This document shows, one piece after another, positions 53,511-63,686 of a DNA stretch of 64,000 bases. Origin of the DNA: Xylophilus ampelinus (GTDB lineage Bacteria; Pseudomonadota; Gammaproteobacteria; Burkholderiales; Burkholderiaceae_C); assembly GCF_003217575.1 (NCBI RefSeq), contig NZ_QJTC01000001.1:62001-126000 (forward strand). Reading direction: 5' to 3'. The notes under the pieces are model-generated. The model was not told where the DNA came from. It was given only the letters and a program-made list of their open reading frames with translations, and did not search any database. The position numbers were made by a program, and so were the translations under genes. Position 1 is the stretch's first letter; each line of letters opens with the position of its first letter.

Positions 53511-54950
53511 ATGCACACCTTTTTCTGGCACGACTACGAAACCTTCGGCGCCAACGTGCGCCGCGACCGTCCTGCCCAGTTCGCCGCGATCCGCACCGAT
53601 GCCGACCTGCGAGAGATCGGCGATCCGCTGATGCTCTACTGCCAGCCCGCGCCCGATTTCCTGCCCGAACCCGAGGCCTGCCTGATCACCGGCATCACCC
53701 CCCAGACCTGCCTGGAGCGCGGTGTGCCCGAGCATGCCTTCTGCGCGCAGATCGAGGCCGCTTTCGCCACCCCCGGCACCGTAGGCGTCGGCTACAACAC
53801 CATCCGGTTCGACGACGAGATCACCCGCTTCATGCTCTGGCGCAACCTGGCCGACCCGTATGCGCGCGAATGGCAGAACGACTGCGGCCGCTGGGACCTG
53901 CTCGACGTGGTGCGGCTCACCTACGCGCTGCGGCCCGACGGCATCGTCTGGCCCAGGAAGGAGGACGGCAGCCCCAGCTTCAAGCTCGAAGACCTGGCGC
54001 GCGCCAACGGCCTGCTGCACGACGCGGCGCACGACGCGCTCTCCGACGTGCGGGCCACCATCGCCCTGGCCCGGCTGGTGCGCGACCGGCAGCCCAAGCT
54101 GTTCGACTTCGCCTTCGGCCTGCACCGCAAGGACCGCGTCGCGGCCGAGTTGGGCCTGCCGTCCACCGCGCAGGCCGCCCGGCCCTTCCTGCACGTGTCG
54201 GGCATGTTCCCGGCCGACCGCGGCTGCCTGGCGGTGATGTGGCCGCTGGCCCAGCACCCCACCAACAAGAACGAGATCCTGGCCTGGGACCTGGCGCACG
54301 ATCCGTCGGTGCTGGCCGGCCTGGATGCCGAGGCGATCCGCCAGCGCGTCTTCAGCCGCGCCGCGGACCTGCCCGAGGGCGTGGTCCGGCTGCCGCTGAA
54401 GGGCGTGCACCTGAACAAGTCGCCGATGGTGGTCGGCAAGCTGCGCACCCTCTCGCCCGAAATGGCGGCCCGCTGGCAGATCGATCTGGAGCAGGCGGGC
54501 CGGCACGCCGAGGCCGCCCGTGCGCTGCCCGACCTGTCGGCCATCTGGGCCGAGGTCTACCGCCGGCCGCGAGAAGAGGGCCCGCGCGACGTGGACGAGG
54601 ACCTGTACGGCGGCTTCGTCGGCAATGCCGACCGGCGCCGGCTGACCCGACTGCGCGCCCTGGCGCCCGAGGCCCTGGCCGCCGCCCGCACCGGTTTCGA
54701 CGATCCGCGGCTGGAAGAGCTGCTGTTTCGCTACCGCGCGCGGAATTTCGTGGAGACCCTGTCGGAGGCCGAACAACAGCGCTGGGAGCAGCACCGTACC
54801 GAGAAACTGCTCGAAGGCGCGGGCGGCGCCCTCTCGGTGGACGCATACTTCGCCCGCATCGACGCCCTGGGCGAAACGGCCGATGCGCGGGGCGAGGCGA
54901 TCCTCGGCGCCCTGTACGACTATGCCGAGGCGGTCGTGCCGGCCGGCTGA
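53511..54950 (+). CDS. sbcB: Exodeoxyribonuclease I
   Basis: Predicted 479 aa (E. coli 475). The DEDDh exonuclease core is visible: FFWHDYETFGANVRRDRPAQ (ExoI motif, where Asp replaces the more usual residue spacing exactly as in SbcB), GYNTIRFDDEITRFM (ExoII) and HDAAHDALSDVRATIALARL (ExoIII). The C-terminal ExoI-specific domain ends with DYAEAV. It degrades single-stranded DNA 3'-5' in recombination and repair. Start 53511 chosen over a TTG three codons upstream. Confidence 0.95.
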   Translation: MHTFFWHDYETFGANVRRDRPAQFAAIRTDADLREIGDPLMLYCQPAPDFLPEPEACLITGITPQTCLERGVPEHAFCAQIEAAFATPGTVGVGYNTIRFDDEITRFMLWRNLADPYAREWQNDCGRWDLLDVVRLTYALRPDGIVWPRKEDGSPSFKLEDLARANGLLHDAAHDALSDVRATIALARLVRDRQPKLFDFAFGLHRKDRVAAELGLPSTAQAARPFLHVSGMFPADRGCLAVMWPLAQHPTNKNEILAWDLAHDPSVLAGLDAEAIRQRVFSRAADLPEGVVRLPLKGVHLNKSPMVVGKLRTLSPEMAARWQIDLEQAGRHAEAARALPDLSAIWAEVYRRPREEGPRDVDEDLYGGFVGNADRRRLTRLRALAPEALAAARTGFDDPRLEELLFRYRARNFVETLSEAEQQRWEQHRTEKLLEGAGGALSVDAYFARIDALGETADARGEAILGALYDYAEAVVPAG

Positions 54951-55043
54951 GTCGCCAATCCCTGCCGTGCCGCCAGGCTTTGGCGGCAAATTCCGCACCG
55001 GCCGGCGTCCCGCCGCCGGGCACCCGCCTTCGATCCCAGCACC

Positions 55044-56276
55044 ATGACCTCTCGCGGCATCACCACCGACATCGTCCACGCCGTCCGGGCCTTCGGCACC
55101 GACCACGGCGGCGTGCACCCGCCGATCCACGTCTCCACCCAGTACGGCTTCGACAAGGTCGACGATCTGATCGGCGTCTTCCAGGGCACGCTCAAGGGCG
55201 CCTACAACTACGCCCGCCAGGGCACGCCGACCACGGCTGCGCTGGAGGCGCAGCTCGCGCGGCTGGAGGGCGGCGTCGGCGCGGTGAGCTTCGCGACCGG
55301 CATGGCGGCCGTCGCGGCGCTGTTCCTGACCCTGCTGCGCGCCGGCGACCACCTGGTGGCCAGCCGCTTCGTCTTCGGCAACACCAACAGCGTGCTCGAC
55401 ACCATCGCCGGCCTGGGCGTGGCGGTGAGCCGGGTCGATGCCACCGCGGTCGAGCATGTCGCCGCGGCCTTGCGGCCCGAGACACGGATGGTCTTCGTCG
55501 AGACCATCGCCAACCCGGGCACCCAGATTCCCGACCTGGAAGCGATCGGTGCGCTCTGCAAGGAGCGCGGCATTCTCTACGTGGTCGACAACACCGTGCT
55601 GTCGCCGGCCTTGTTCAGGCCCGCCGTGGTCGGCGCCGGGCTGGTGCTTCATTCGCTCACCAAGACCATCGCCGGTCACGGCAACGCCCTGGGCGGCGCG
55701 CTGGTCGATACCGGGCTGTTCGACTGGTCGGCGTATCCCAACGTCGCGGCGCCCTACCGTAAGGGCGACGCCCGGCAATGGGGCCTGACCCAGCTGCGCA
55801 AGAAGGGCCTGCGCGACATGGGGGCCTCGCTCTCGTCGCAGCATGCCCATGCGATCGCGGTCGGCGCCGAGACGCTCACCCTGCGGCTGAAGCAGGTGAG
55901 CGCCACGGCGCTGGCGCTGGCAGGGTTCCTGGAGGCGCATCCGGCGGTGGCGCGGGTGCACTACCCGATGCTCGCCTCGCACCCCCAGAACGCGCTGGCG
56001 CGCCGGCTCTTCGGCGCGGGCTCGTGGCTGATGGCGTTCGAGCTGCAGAACCCCGAGGACTGCCTGCCCTTCATCGACCGGTTGCGGCTGCCGGTCACGG
56101 CGACCGGCCTGGGCGACACCCGCAGCCTGGTGATCCCGGTGGCCAACACCATCTTCTGGGAAGCGGGCGCGGCGGTGCGGGCCGACATGGGGATCGCCGA
56201 CGGCCTGGTGCGGCTGTCGGTAGGGCTGGAAGACGAGGCCGACCTGCGCGCCGATCTGGCGCAGGCCCTGCGGTAA
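55044..56276 (+). CDS. Cystathionine gamma-synthase/methionine gamma-lyase family PLP enzyme
   Basis: Predicted 410 aa. HGGVHPPIHVSTQYGFD, YNYARQGTPTTAALEAQLARLEGG, SFATGMAAVAALFLTLLRAG, VVDNTVLSPAL, the PLP lysine in LHSLTKTIAGHGNALGG, and VRLSVGLEDEADLRAD are typical of the Cys/Met-metabolism family. It may act in trans-sulfuration or direct sulfhydrylation; the exact reaction cannot be read from sequence alone. Confidence 0.9.
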   Translation: MTSRGITTDIVHAVRAFGTDHGGVHPPIHVSTQYGFDKVDDLIGVFQGTLKGAYNYARQGTPTTAALEAQLARLEGGVGAVSFATGMAAVAALFLTLLRAGDHLVASRFVFGNTNSVLDTIAGLGVAVSRVDATAVEHVAAALRPETRMVFVETIANPGTQIPDLEAIGALCKERGILYVVDNTVLSPALFRPAVVGAGLVLHSLTKTIAGHGNALGGALVDTGLFDWSAYPNVAAPYRKGDARQWGLTQLRKKGLRDMGASLSSQHAHAIAVGAETLTLRLKQVSATALALAGFLEAHPAVARVHYPMLASHPQNALARRLFGAGSWLMAFELQNPEDCLPFIDRLRLPVTATGLGDTRSLVIPVANTIFWEAGAAVRADMGIADGLVRLSVGLEDEADLRADLAQALR

Positions 56277-56318
56277 GCCGCGAGGACGACGCGGGCGGCG
56301 GCCGGGGCGCCCTGGCGC

Positions 56319-56525
56319 TCAGCGCGACCAGCGTTTGGCGACCTTGTGCTCCAGCGTGATCTCCACCGCCTTCTGCACCGCGGGCTGGCCGGTCTGCGGG
56401 TCGATGTCGACCATGTCTTCCAGCGCGAGGTCTTTCACCTCGCCGCCGGTCTTGTTCTCGAGCGCTTCCAGGACGGCGCCGATGGCTTTTTCGGCTTGGG
56501 CAACAGCGGGTGGGGTGGTGGTCAT
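56319..56525 (-). CDS. Small conserved hypothetical protein (68 aa)
   Basis: Predicted 68 aa from ATG 56525 (MTTTPPAVAQAEKAIGAVLE). Probably helical then a short acidic and polar stretch (LENKTGGEVKDLALEDMVDI); no signal or membrane segment. GAGAG precedes the start. No family recognised; regular third-position GC supports it as a real gene. Confidence 0.65.
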   Translation of the reverse strand: MTTTPPAVAQAEKAIGAVLEALENKTGGEVKDLALEDMVDIDPQTGQPAVQKAVEITLEHKVAKRWSR

Positions 56526-56645
56526 ACGGATGCTCTCGGCAGCGGGAATAAACGTCCATTGTCCGGGTGGCGCTGCGCGATGGGGTGTCGGCCGGGCGAC
56601 ACGTCCGCGTGTCGGTCGGCTTCTTCCGATCGCACGCCGAACGAC

Positions 56646-56705
56646 GAACAAAATACGCCCCCGGTCGGCGCCGTTCGCCGACCTTTAGCTATAAAAATAA
56701 TAGCA
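56646..56705 (+). repeat. ~65-bp dispersed repeat, copy 9 (abuts codA stop)
   Basis: GAACAAAATACGCCCCCGGT, then TTAGCTATAAAAATAATAGC. It ends at the base before the codA stop codon (56708-56706). Confidence 0.75.
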
Positions 56706-57992
56706 TCAGGCGATTGCGGGGCGGTGCAGCCGGTCGACCTGCGACGGCCTGCCCGGCAGGTGCAGCGCCGCCGTCGCGGGCGGGTTCTCGGCCAGCAGCC
56801 GGCCGCGGCGGACCACCTTGAGCCGAGTGGCGCGCAGGCGCAGGGCCTCGACCGGGTCGCGGGCCTGCAGCAGCACGAAGTCGGCATGGCAGCCCGGCGC
56901 CAGCCCGTAGCCCTCCAGCCCCATGATTCGCGCCGGCGTGGTGGTCACCGCATCGAAGCACTGGCGCATCGCCGCCTGGCCGGTCATCTGCGCGACGTGC
57001 AGTCCCATGTGGGCGACCTCCAGCATGTCGGCCGAGCCCAGGCTGTACCACGGGTCCATGCAGCAGTCCTGGCCGAAGGCGACCGGCACGCCGTGGGCCA
57101 TAAGCTCGGGCACCCGCGTCATGCCGCGACGCCTGGGGTAGGTGTCGTGCCGGCCCTGCAGGGTGATGTTGATCAGCGGGTTGGCGATCACGTTCACGCC
57201 GCTCCCGGCCAGCAACGGCAGCAGCTTGCTGACGTAGTAGTTGTCCATCGAATGCATCGAGGTGCAGTGCGATCCGGTCACCCGGCCCTGAAGGCCGAGC
57301 CGCAGCGCCTCGGCGGCCAGCGTCTCGATATGGCGCGACAGCGGGTCGTCGGTCTCGTCGCAGTGCATGTCGACCGGCAGGCCGCGCTCGGCCGCCAGCT
57401 CGCAGAGCAGGCGCACGCTCTCGGCACCGGCCGCCGCCGTCCGCTCGAAATGCGGAATGCCGCCGACCACCCGCACGCCCATGTCGAGCGCGCGCTTCAG
57501 GCTGCGCAGCCCGCCGGCGGTGCGCAGCACGCCGTCCTGGGGAAAGGCGACCAGCTGCAGGTCCAGGTAGGGCGCCACCCGCTGCTGCACCTCCAGCAGC
57601 GCCTCGACCGTGACCAGCCGCGGGTCGCTGGTGTCGACATGGCTGCGGATCGCCAGCAGGCCGCGCGACACCGCCCAGTCGCAGTAGGCCAGTGCGCGCT
57701 CCACCAGCGCCGCATGCGTCAGCTGCGGCTTCAGCTCGCCCCACAGCGCGATACCTTCGAGCAGCGTGCCGCTGGCATTGATGCGGGGCAGGCCGTAGCT
57801 CAGGGTCGCGTCGAGATGGAAATGCGCATCGACGAAGGGCGGGCTGAGCAGCTGGCCCTGGGCATCTAGCGTCTCGGCCGCGGGTGCCTGCAGGCCGGTT
57901 GCGACCTCGACGATGCGGCCGTCCCGCACCGCGATCGACATGTCGGCGCGGCCGTCGGGCAGGGTGGCGTGGGTGACGAGCAGTTGGAGCAT
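56706..57992 (-). CDS. codA: Cytosine deaminase-like amidohydrolase
   Basis: Predicted 428 aa (E. coli CodA 427). Metal ligands in VDAHFHLDATLSYG, then GGIPHFERT, DMHCDETDDPLSRHIETL, GSHCTSMHSMDNYYVSKLLP, NPLINITLQGRHDTYPRRRG and DPWYSLGSADMLEVAHMGLH align with CodA throughout. The motif corresponding to CodA FGHDDVFDPWY reads FGQDCCMDPWY here: the metal Asp is kept but neighbours differ, so the substrate may be isocytosine, isoguanine or another nucleobase analogue. With upp 0.8 kb away it points to pyrimidine salvage. A 15-bp perfect dyad lies upstream. Confidence 0.85.
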   Translation of the reverse strand: MLQLLVTHATLPDGRADMSIAVRDGRIVEVATGLQAPAAETLDAQGQLLSPPFVDAHFHLDATLSYGLPRINASGTLLEGIALWGELKPQLTHAALVERALAYCDWAVSRGLLAIRSHVDTSDPRLVTVEALLEVQQRVAPYLDLQLVAFPQDGVLRTAGGLRSLKRALDMGVRVVGGIPHFERTAAAGAESVRLLCELAAERGLPVDMHCDETDDPLSRHIETLAAEALRLGLQGRVTGSHCTSMHSMDNYYVSKLLPLLAGSGVNVIANPLINITLQGRHDTYPRRRGMTRVPELMAHGVPVAFGQDCCMDPWYSLGSADMLEVAHMGLHVAQMTGQAAMRQCFDAVTTTPARIMGLEGYGLAPGCHADFVLLQARDPVEALRLRATRLKVVRRGRLLAENPPATAALHLPGRPSQVDRLHRPAIA

Positions 57993-58148
57993 GGCGGGGC
58001 GGCGGTAGGTGGATAGGGGCGGGCGGCTGGCGGAGGGGTCGGCGGGTTTCGGCGGAGGTGATCGCCCGAGCGATCGGGCAAGAAAGCCGGAAGCGGCGGT
58101 GCGCACGACACGCGAGCACGGTGGACCGCGATCGCGCATTCGGAGTGA
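57993..58148. other. Upstream region of codA
   Basis: GC-rich leader without a convincing gene. The whole spacer to the next gene (57993-58367) becomes AT-rich from about 58140 (ATTAAATTACTATGG and nearby), where promoters are likely. Confidence 0.35.
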
Positions 58149-58163
58149 TGTTGTAGGACAACA
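58149..58163. promoter_or_regulatory. Operator-like perfect dyad TGTTGT-AGG-ACAACA
   Basis: Six-base arms around three bases, within an AT-rich island 157 bp upstream of the codA start. The TNGTNNNACNA core is the form bound by FadR-type GntR regulators. No regulator gene is nearby, so the assignment is inferred. Confidence 0.45.
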
Positions 58164-58367
58164 CCACAATAAACATGAACGTCGCATTAAATTACTATGG
58201 AGAATGTTTGAATAGGTTTTTAGTCGTTGGACTCGGCACCGCGGTTCGTCCTCACCGCTGCCGGTTCCTCGGCGATCGCAGACGCTGGCTGCTGGCCCCG
58301 CGATGTCTGTTGTACGGGCCTATTCCATAGATGCGCGGAGCAATACGGGAAACCATGGGAGTTCGAA

Positions 58368-58640
58368 ATGAGGGACGAATTGCGGCATATCGCCTTGAGC
58401 GTCAGCGAGCCACGGCCGGGCGTGTTCTGCTGGGTCATGCTGGAAGACGCTGGGGGCACCGGCGCCTGGACCGAGATCGAGAAATCCGACGTCTGCTACT
58501 CCAGCTACCTGGGCGCGTTGGGAGGCGGCGTGTTCGAGCTCGATTTGATGGGCATCGGCTCGCGCGGCCCGCGCACGTCGCTGCCCCAGGGGCAGGGCGC
58601 GGCTCCCCTGCGCGATGCGGGATGGGGTGCGCCTCAGTAA
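58368..58640 (+). CDS. Hypothetical protein (90 aa)
   Basis: Predicted 90 aa; start 58368 (MRDELRHIALSVSEPRPGVF) has GGGAG 6-7 nt upstream. The middle reads WVMLEDAGGTGAWTEIEKSD and YSSYLGALGGGVFELDLMGI, then a Gly/Pro-rich tail. No signal or membrane segment and no family I recognise. Upstream sequence is AT-rich and carries an imperfect PIP-like box (58245-58269). Confidence 0.55.
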   Translation: MRDELRHIALSVSEPRPGVFCWVMLEDAGGTGAWTEIEKSDVCYSSYLGALGGGVFELDLMGIGSRGPRTSLPQGQGAAPLRDAGWGAPQ

Positions 58641-58753
58641 CGCCGGGCGTTCGGACTCCGACCCGCTCGCTCGTTTTGCCCGACCCGTCGCCATCGGCCG
58701 CACCACGGGCGGGCGAGGCCTCGTCGGCGGCGCTTCTGTCGTAACGCTGCGCT

Positions 58754-58819
58754 TGCTATCGAAAGTATAGCTATCTGCCGTGGACCATCGACGGCTGCCG
58801 CCCTATTTGGTTCCAAAAA
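58754..58819 (-). repeat. ~65-bp dispersed repeat, copy 10 (overlaps upp stop)
   Basis: Minus strand: AACCAAATAGGGCGGCAGCC, CAGATAGCTATACTTTCGAT, AGCA. The upp stop codon TAG lies within its left arm. Confidence 0.7.
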
Positions 58820-59438
58820 GACGGTCGCCGGCATCGCCCAGTCCCGGCAAAATGTAGCCGTGGCTGTCGAGCTGGCGGTCGATCGCCGCGGTGTAGATCG
58901 GCACGTCGGGATGGGCGGCCTGCAGCGCGGCCACGCCTTCGGGACAGGTGAGCAGGCAGAGGAACTTGATCGACTTGGGGTTGAGCTTCTTCAACCGGTC
59001 GATGGCCAGGATCGCCGAGTTGCCGGTGGCGAGCATCGGATCGACCACGATCAGGTCGCGCTCCTCGGTTTCGGCGGGCATCTTGAAGTAGTACTCGACG
59101 GGCTGCAGCGTGCCGGGATCTCGGTACATGCCGATGTGGCCGACGCGGGCACCGGGCAACACCGACATCATCCCGTCGAGGATGCCGGTGCCGGCCCGCA
59201 GGATCGAGACGAGCACCAGCTTCTTGCCGCGGATCATCGGCGCCAGCATCGTCTCCAGCGGCGTCTCGATCTCGACGTCCTGCAGGGCCATGTCGCGGGT
59301 CACCTCGTAGGCCATCAGCGTGCTCACCTCGCCGACCAGCCGGCGAAAGCCGGGGGTGCCGGTGTCCTTCTTGCGCATCAAGGTCAGCTTGTGCTGCACC
59401 AGCGGATGCGAGATGACATGGAGGTTGGTGGTGGCCAT
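58803..59438 (-). CDS. upp: Uracil phosphoribosyltransferase
   Basis: Predicted 211 aa (E. coli 208). [54 protein letters not shown], the PRPP loop [17 protein letters not shown] and the C-terminal uracil site [20 protein letters not shown] are complete. It makes UMP from uracil and PRPP. Together with the codA-like gene it forms a cytosine/uracil salvage route. Confidence 0.97.
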   Translation of the reverse strand: MATTNLHVISHPLVQHKLTLMRKKDTGTPGFRRLVGEVSTLMAYEVTRDMALQDVEIETPLETMLAPMIRGKKLVLVSILRAGTGILDGMMSVLPGARVGHIGMYRDPGTLQPVEYYFKMPAETEERDLIVVDPMLATGNSAILAIDRLKKLNPKSIKFLCLLTCPEGVAALQAAHPDVPIYTAAIDRQLDSHGYILPGLGDAGDRLFGTK

Positions 59439-59611
59439 GGGGATTGTCCCGGGAGGATGCGCGGCGGGAGAGGGCATTGCCGGGCCGGCCGTCGGACCGG
59501 ACGAGGGCGTATGGCGCGGGACGACGCAAGCTGCATGCCAGAGCGGACCGTTCGTTCGGAAACGGCCTGCGAACTCGGGGCGGCACCGGACGACACGGGA
59601 GCCGCAGATGC

Positions 59612-59646
59612 AGAAAAGGCCGGCGCCCTCGCGGAACGCCGGCCTT
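59612..59646 (-). terminator. Rho-independent terminator of the pao operon
   Basis: AAGGCCGGCG / CGCCGGCCTT 10-bp stem. On the minus strand it is followed by TTCTG, 24 bp after the paoC stop. Confidence 0.75.
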
Positions 59647-59670
59647 CCCGGGAGGGCGGGCGTGCGTACT

Positions 59671-61878
59671 TTACGCGGCCTGCTCCAGCAGCTTGTCCAG
59701 CGTGACCGGGTAGTCCCGCACCCGGATGCCACAGGCGTTGTAGATCGCGTTGGTCACCGCGGCGCCGGCGCCGGAGATCCCCAGTTCGCCGATGCCCTTG
59801 CTCTTCAGCGGGTTGGACCATTCGTCGAGTTCGGGCAGGAACACCACCTCGATGTCGGGGATGTCGGCATGCACCGGCACGTGGTATTCCGCCAGGTCGT
59901 GGTTGATGAAAGAACCGTAGCGCTTGTCCGTCACCAGTTCCTCGTGCAGCGCGGCGCCGACGCCGAAGATCATCCCGCCGATGCACTGGGAGCGTGCCGT
60001 CTTCTCGTTCAGGATACGGCCGGCGGCGAAGACGCCCAGCATGCGGCGGACCCGCACTTCGTAGGTGTCCATGTTGACGCCCACCTCGACGAAGTGCGCG
60101 CCGTAACCGGCCTGGGTGTGGGTCTTTTCGTTCTGGCCGGGCGCCACCTCGCCGAGGGCCTCCACCGCGCCGCGCTTCGCCAGATCGGCGACCGACACGG
60201 TCTGCGCGCCGTCGGTGAGGGCGCCGTTGGCGATGGTCGCCTTGTCGGGCACCGTGCCTGCGCGCTGGGCGAGCTGGGCCCGGATCTTCATGCAGGCGTC
60301 GTACACCGAACTACCCGAGCTGCCGGCGCCCCAGGAGCCGCCCGATCCGGCACCGGCCGGGTAGAGCGTGTCGCCCAGCTCGACCTCGACCTTGTCGAGC
60401 GGCACGCCGAGCAGGTCGGCCGCGATCTGCGACAGGATCGTGTAGGTGCCGGTGCCGATGTCGGTCATGGCGGTTTGTACCAGCACGTTGCCCGATTCCT
60501 GCAGCTGCACCCGGGCCTTCGACTTCACCAGCGGGTTGGCCCGCACCGCGGCGGCCACGCCCATGCCGATCCACCAGCGGCCTTCCTGCTGCCGGCGCGG
60601 CTGCGCGCTGCGGCGCGACCAGCCGAAGCGGCGGGCACCGTCTTCCAGGCAGGCCACCAGGCTGCGGCTGGAGAAGGGCACCTTCTTCTCCGGGTCCTGC
60701 GACGGCTCGTTCTTGATCCGCAGCGCGACCGGGTCCATGCCCAGTCGCTCGGCCAGTTCGTCCATCGCGTTCTCGAGCGCCAGCATGCCGACAGCTTCGC
60801 CGGGCGCGCGCATCGAGGCGGCCGCCACCTTGTCCATCGCGGCCAGGCGGTGGGTCGTCTCGCGGTTAGGCGCGGCGTACAGCATTCGCGTGCCCAGGCC
60901 GGCGGGCTCGTAGGTGCTCTCGTCGGGCAGGTTGTCGCTCCAGGTGTTGTGGCCGATCGCCACCAGGGTGCCGTCGCGGTGCGCGCCCAGGCGCAGGCGC
61001 TGCACCGTCTCGCTGCGGCGCGAGGTGTTGAAGAAGACCTGCTGGCGCGTCTGCACCACCTTCACCGGCATGTCGAGCTTGCGCGCGGCCAGTGCGGCCA
61101 ACACCGCTTCGTTGCACACGTCGAGCTTGCCGCCGAAGCCGCCGCCTATGTAAGGGGTGATCACGCGGACCTTGTCCTTGCCTGTCTTCAGCACGCCGGA
61201 GAGACCTTCGACCGCCCAGTTCGGCATCTGGTTGGAGGTGTGCACCGTCAAAGCGCCGTCCTTCCACTCGGCGATCGTCGCATGGGGCTCCATGGCGGCG
61301 TGAGACTGGTCGGGCGTGGTGTAGGTCACGTCGGTCTTGACCTCGGCCTTGTCGAAGGCCGGGTCGAACTTGCCGACGGCGGTATCTACCGGCTGGCTCG
61401 GGTCCGAGGCCTTGGGCTTGCTGGCGGTGTCGACGATCGACTCACGGTCGAAACGGCCCGTGGCCTTGCTGTCGTCGGCGTATTTGACGGTCAGGGCCGC
61501 GGCGGCGTCGCGCGCTTGTTCGAAGCCGCGGGCGACGACCAGGGCGACCGGCTGGCCGTAGTGGTGAATGTCCCTGCCCACCAACTGAGCCTTGGTTCGC
61601 TTGCCCTTGCCCTGACGGGCCACGTTTTCGTGCGTCAGTACCAACAGTACGCCGGGCATCTTGCTGACGGCTGCGGTGTCGATCGACACGATGCTGCCCT
61701 TTCCGATGGCGGAGCCGACGATGAAGCCGTAGGCCGCCCGGATCTCGTGGTACTCGGCCGCATAGGTGGCCTGGCCGGTGACCTTGAGCCGGCCGTCGAC
61801 CCGACTGATCGATTTGCCGACGGTGCCGGCGGCGTTGTCGTCCAGCGCGTTGCGCGGAATGTGTTGGCTGATTTCCAT
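59671..61878 (-). CDS. paoC: Periplasmic aldehyde oxidoreductase, molybdenum-binding subunit
   Basis: Predicted 735 aa (E. coli PaoC 732). Xanthine-oxidase family Mo subunit: [80 protein letters not shown], the [13 protein letters not shown] segment, and the catalytic Glu in [20 protein letters not shown]. It binds the molybdenum cofactor and oxidises aldehydes to acids in the periplasm with PaoA and PaoB. It is the last gene; the chaperone gene paoD, needed for cofactor insertion, is not next to it. Confidence 0.93.
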   Translation of the reverse strand: MEISQHIPRNALDDNAAGTVGKSISRVDGRLKVTGQATYAAEYHEIRAAYGFIVGSAIGKGSIVSIDTAAVSKMPGVLLVLTHENVARQGKGKRTKAQLVGRDIHHYGQPVALVVARGFEQARDAAAALTVKYADDSKATGRFDRESIVDTASKPKASDPSQPVDTAVGKFDPAFDKAEVKTDVTYTTPDQSHAAMEPHATIAEWKDGALTVHTSNQMPNWAVEGLSGVLKTGKDKVRVITPYIGGGFGGKLDVCNEAVLAALAARKLDMPVKVVQTRQQVFFNTSRRSETVQRLRLGAHRDGTLVAIGHNTWSDNLPDESTYEPAGLGTRMLYAAPNRETTHRLAAMDKVAAASMRAPGEAVGMLALENAMDELAERLGMDPVALRIKNEPSQDPEKKVPFSSRSLVACLEDGARRFGWSRRSAQPRRQQEGRWWIGMGVAAAVRANPLVKSKARVQLQESGNVLVQTAMTDIGTGTYTILSQIAADLLGVPLDKVEVELGDTLYPAGAGSGGSWGAGSSGSSVYDACMKIRAQLAQRAGTVPDKATIANGALTDGAQTVSVADLAKRGAVEALGEVAPGQNEKTHTQAGYGAHFVEVGVNMDTYEVRVRRMLGVFAAGRILNEKTARSQCIGGMIFGVGAALHEELVTDKRYGSFINHDLAEYHVPVHADIPDIEVVFLPELDEWSNPLKSKGIGELGISGAGAAVTNAIYNACGIRVRDYPVTLDKLLEQAA

Positions 61879-61897
61879 GGGGTTCCTTCGGTCGCGC

Positions 61898-62865
<968 letters not shown>

Positions 62866-62869
<4 letters not shown>

Positions 62870-63535
62870 GCCTGGCCCTTCGCGACGACGCGGATGGCCG
62901 CGACGATTGTTCGGATAGGCCGAGCAGCGGCAGAGATTGCCGCTCATGCGCTCGCGGATTTCGGCGTCGGACAGGGCGGCGTTGCCTTCGAGGCTCTCGC
63001 TCACGTTGCTCGGCATGCCGCGGCGGGCTTCGTCGAGCATGCCGACGGCCGAGCAGATCTGGCCGGGGGTGCAGTAGCCGCACTGGAAGCCGTCGTTGTC
63101 GATGAAGGCCTGCTGCATCGGATGCAGTTGCTGGCCGGTGACCAGGCCTTCGACGGTGGTGACTTTGTCGCCGTCGTGCATCACGGCCAGGGTCAGGCAG
63201 GAGTTGATCCGCTCGCCGTTGACCAGCACGGTGCAGGCGCCGCATTGGCCGTGGTCGCAGCCCTTCTTGGTGCCGGTGAGGTGGATGTGCTCGCGCAGCG
63301 TGTCGAGCAGAGAAGTGCGGGGGTCGAGCTGGAGCGCATGCTCCTCGCCGTTGACGGTGAGGCGCACCGGCAGGGTCGGACCATCCGGCGTGACCGGGGC
63401 GGGAGCGGGCGCCGCGGCGGTTTGGCCGGAGGCACTGTCGGCCGTGCCGACCAACACGCCAGCGGCACTGGCACAGACGGTCGACTGCAGCACCGTACGC
63501 CGGCGAACCGTTACGGCTGGAAGCGAGGAAGCCAT
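62866..63535 (-). CDS. paoA: Periplasmic aldehyde oxidoreductase, [2Fe-2S] subunit, Tat-exported (frameshifted 3' end)
   Basis: About 222 aa expected (E. coli PaoA 229). Start 63535 has AGGA 5 nt upstream. A twin-arginine signal ([20 protein letters not shown]) precedes two [2Fe-2S] clusters: Cys93/98/101/113 ([22 protein letters not shown]) and Cys152/155 with Cys202/204 ([22 protein letters not shown]). After SAYPN the frame goes wrong: it reads [13 protein letters not shown], whereas removing one A near 62905-62911 gives the normal ending [14 protein letters not shown] and a TGA overlapping the paoB start. Real mutation, fusion or sequencing error cannot be told apart here. Confidence 0.88.
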
Positions 63536-63549
63536 GGTGATCCTGTCTT

Positions 63550-63593
63550 TTATCGTGGGGAAGGATTCGGATGAATCCCTTTGCTCACGATAA
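63550..63593. promoter_or_regulatory. Nested inverted repeats upstream of paoA
   Basis: TTATCGTG (63550-63557) pairs with CACGATAA (63586-63593), and inside it GGATTC (63563-63568) pairs with GAATCC (63573-63578). The pair lies 15 bp upstream of the paoA start, in the 5' leader or promoter. It could be an operator or an mRNA structure. Confidence 0.4.
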
Positions 63594-63686
63594 GGACCAG
63601 AGGTAGCATGCTAATGTAGGACGGCGTCGTCCGGCGGCAACGGACACCGCCGCGCGCTGCAGTGCCCAGGCGCCGCGAAAGGCGCC

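Noticed and set aside
58245-58269. Second PIP box (TTCGT-N15-TTCCT)
   Set aside because: One base departs from consensus and no YANNNT element follows at 30-32 nt; kept only as a low-interest note.
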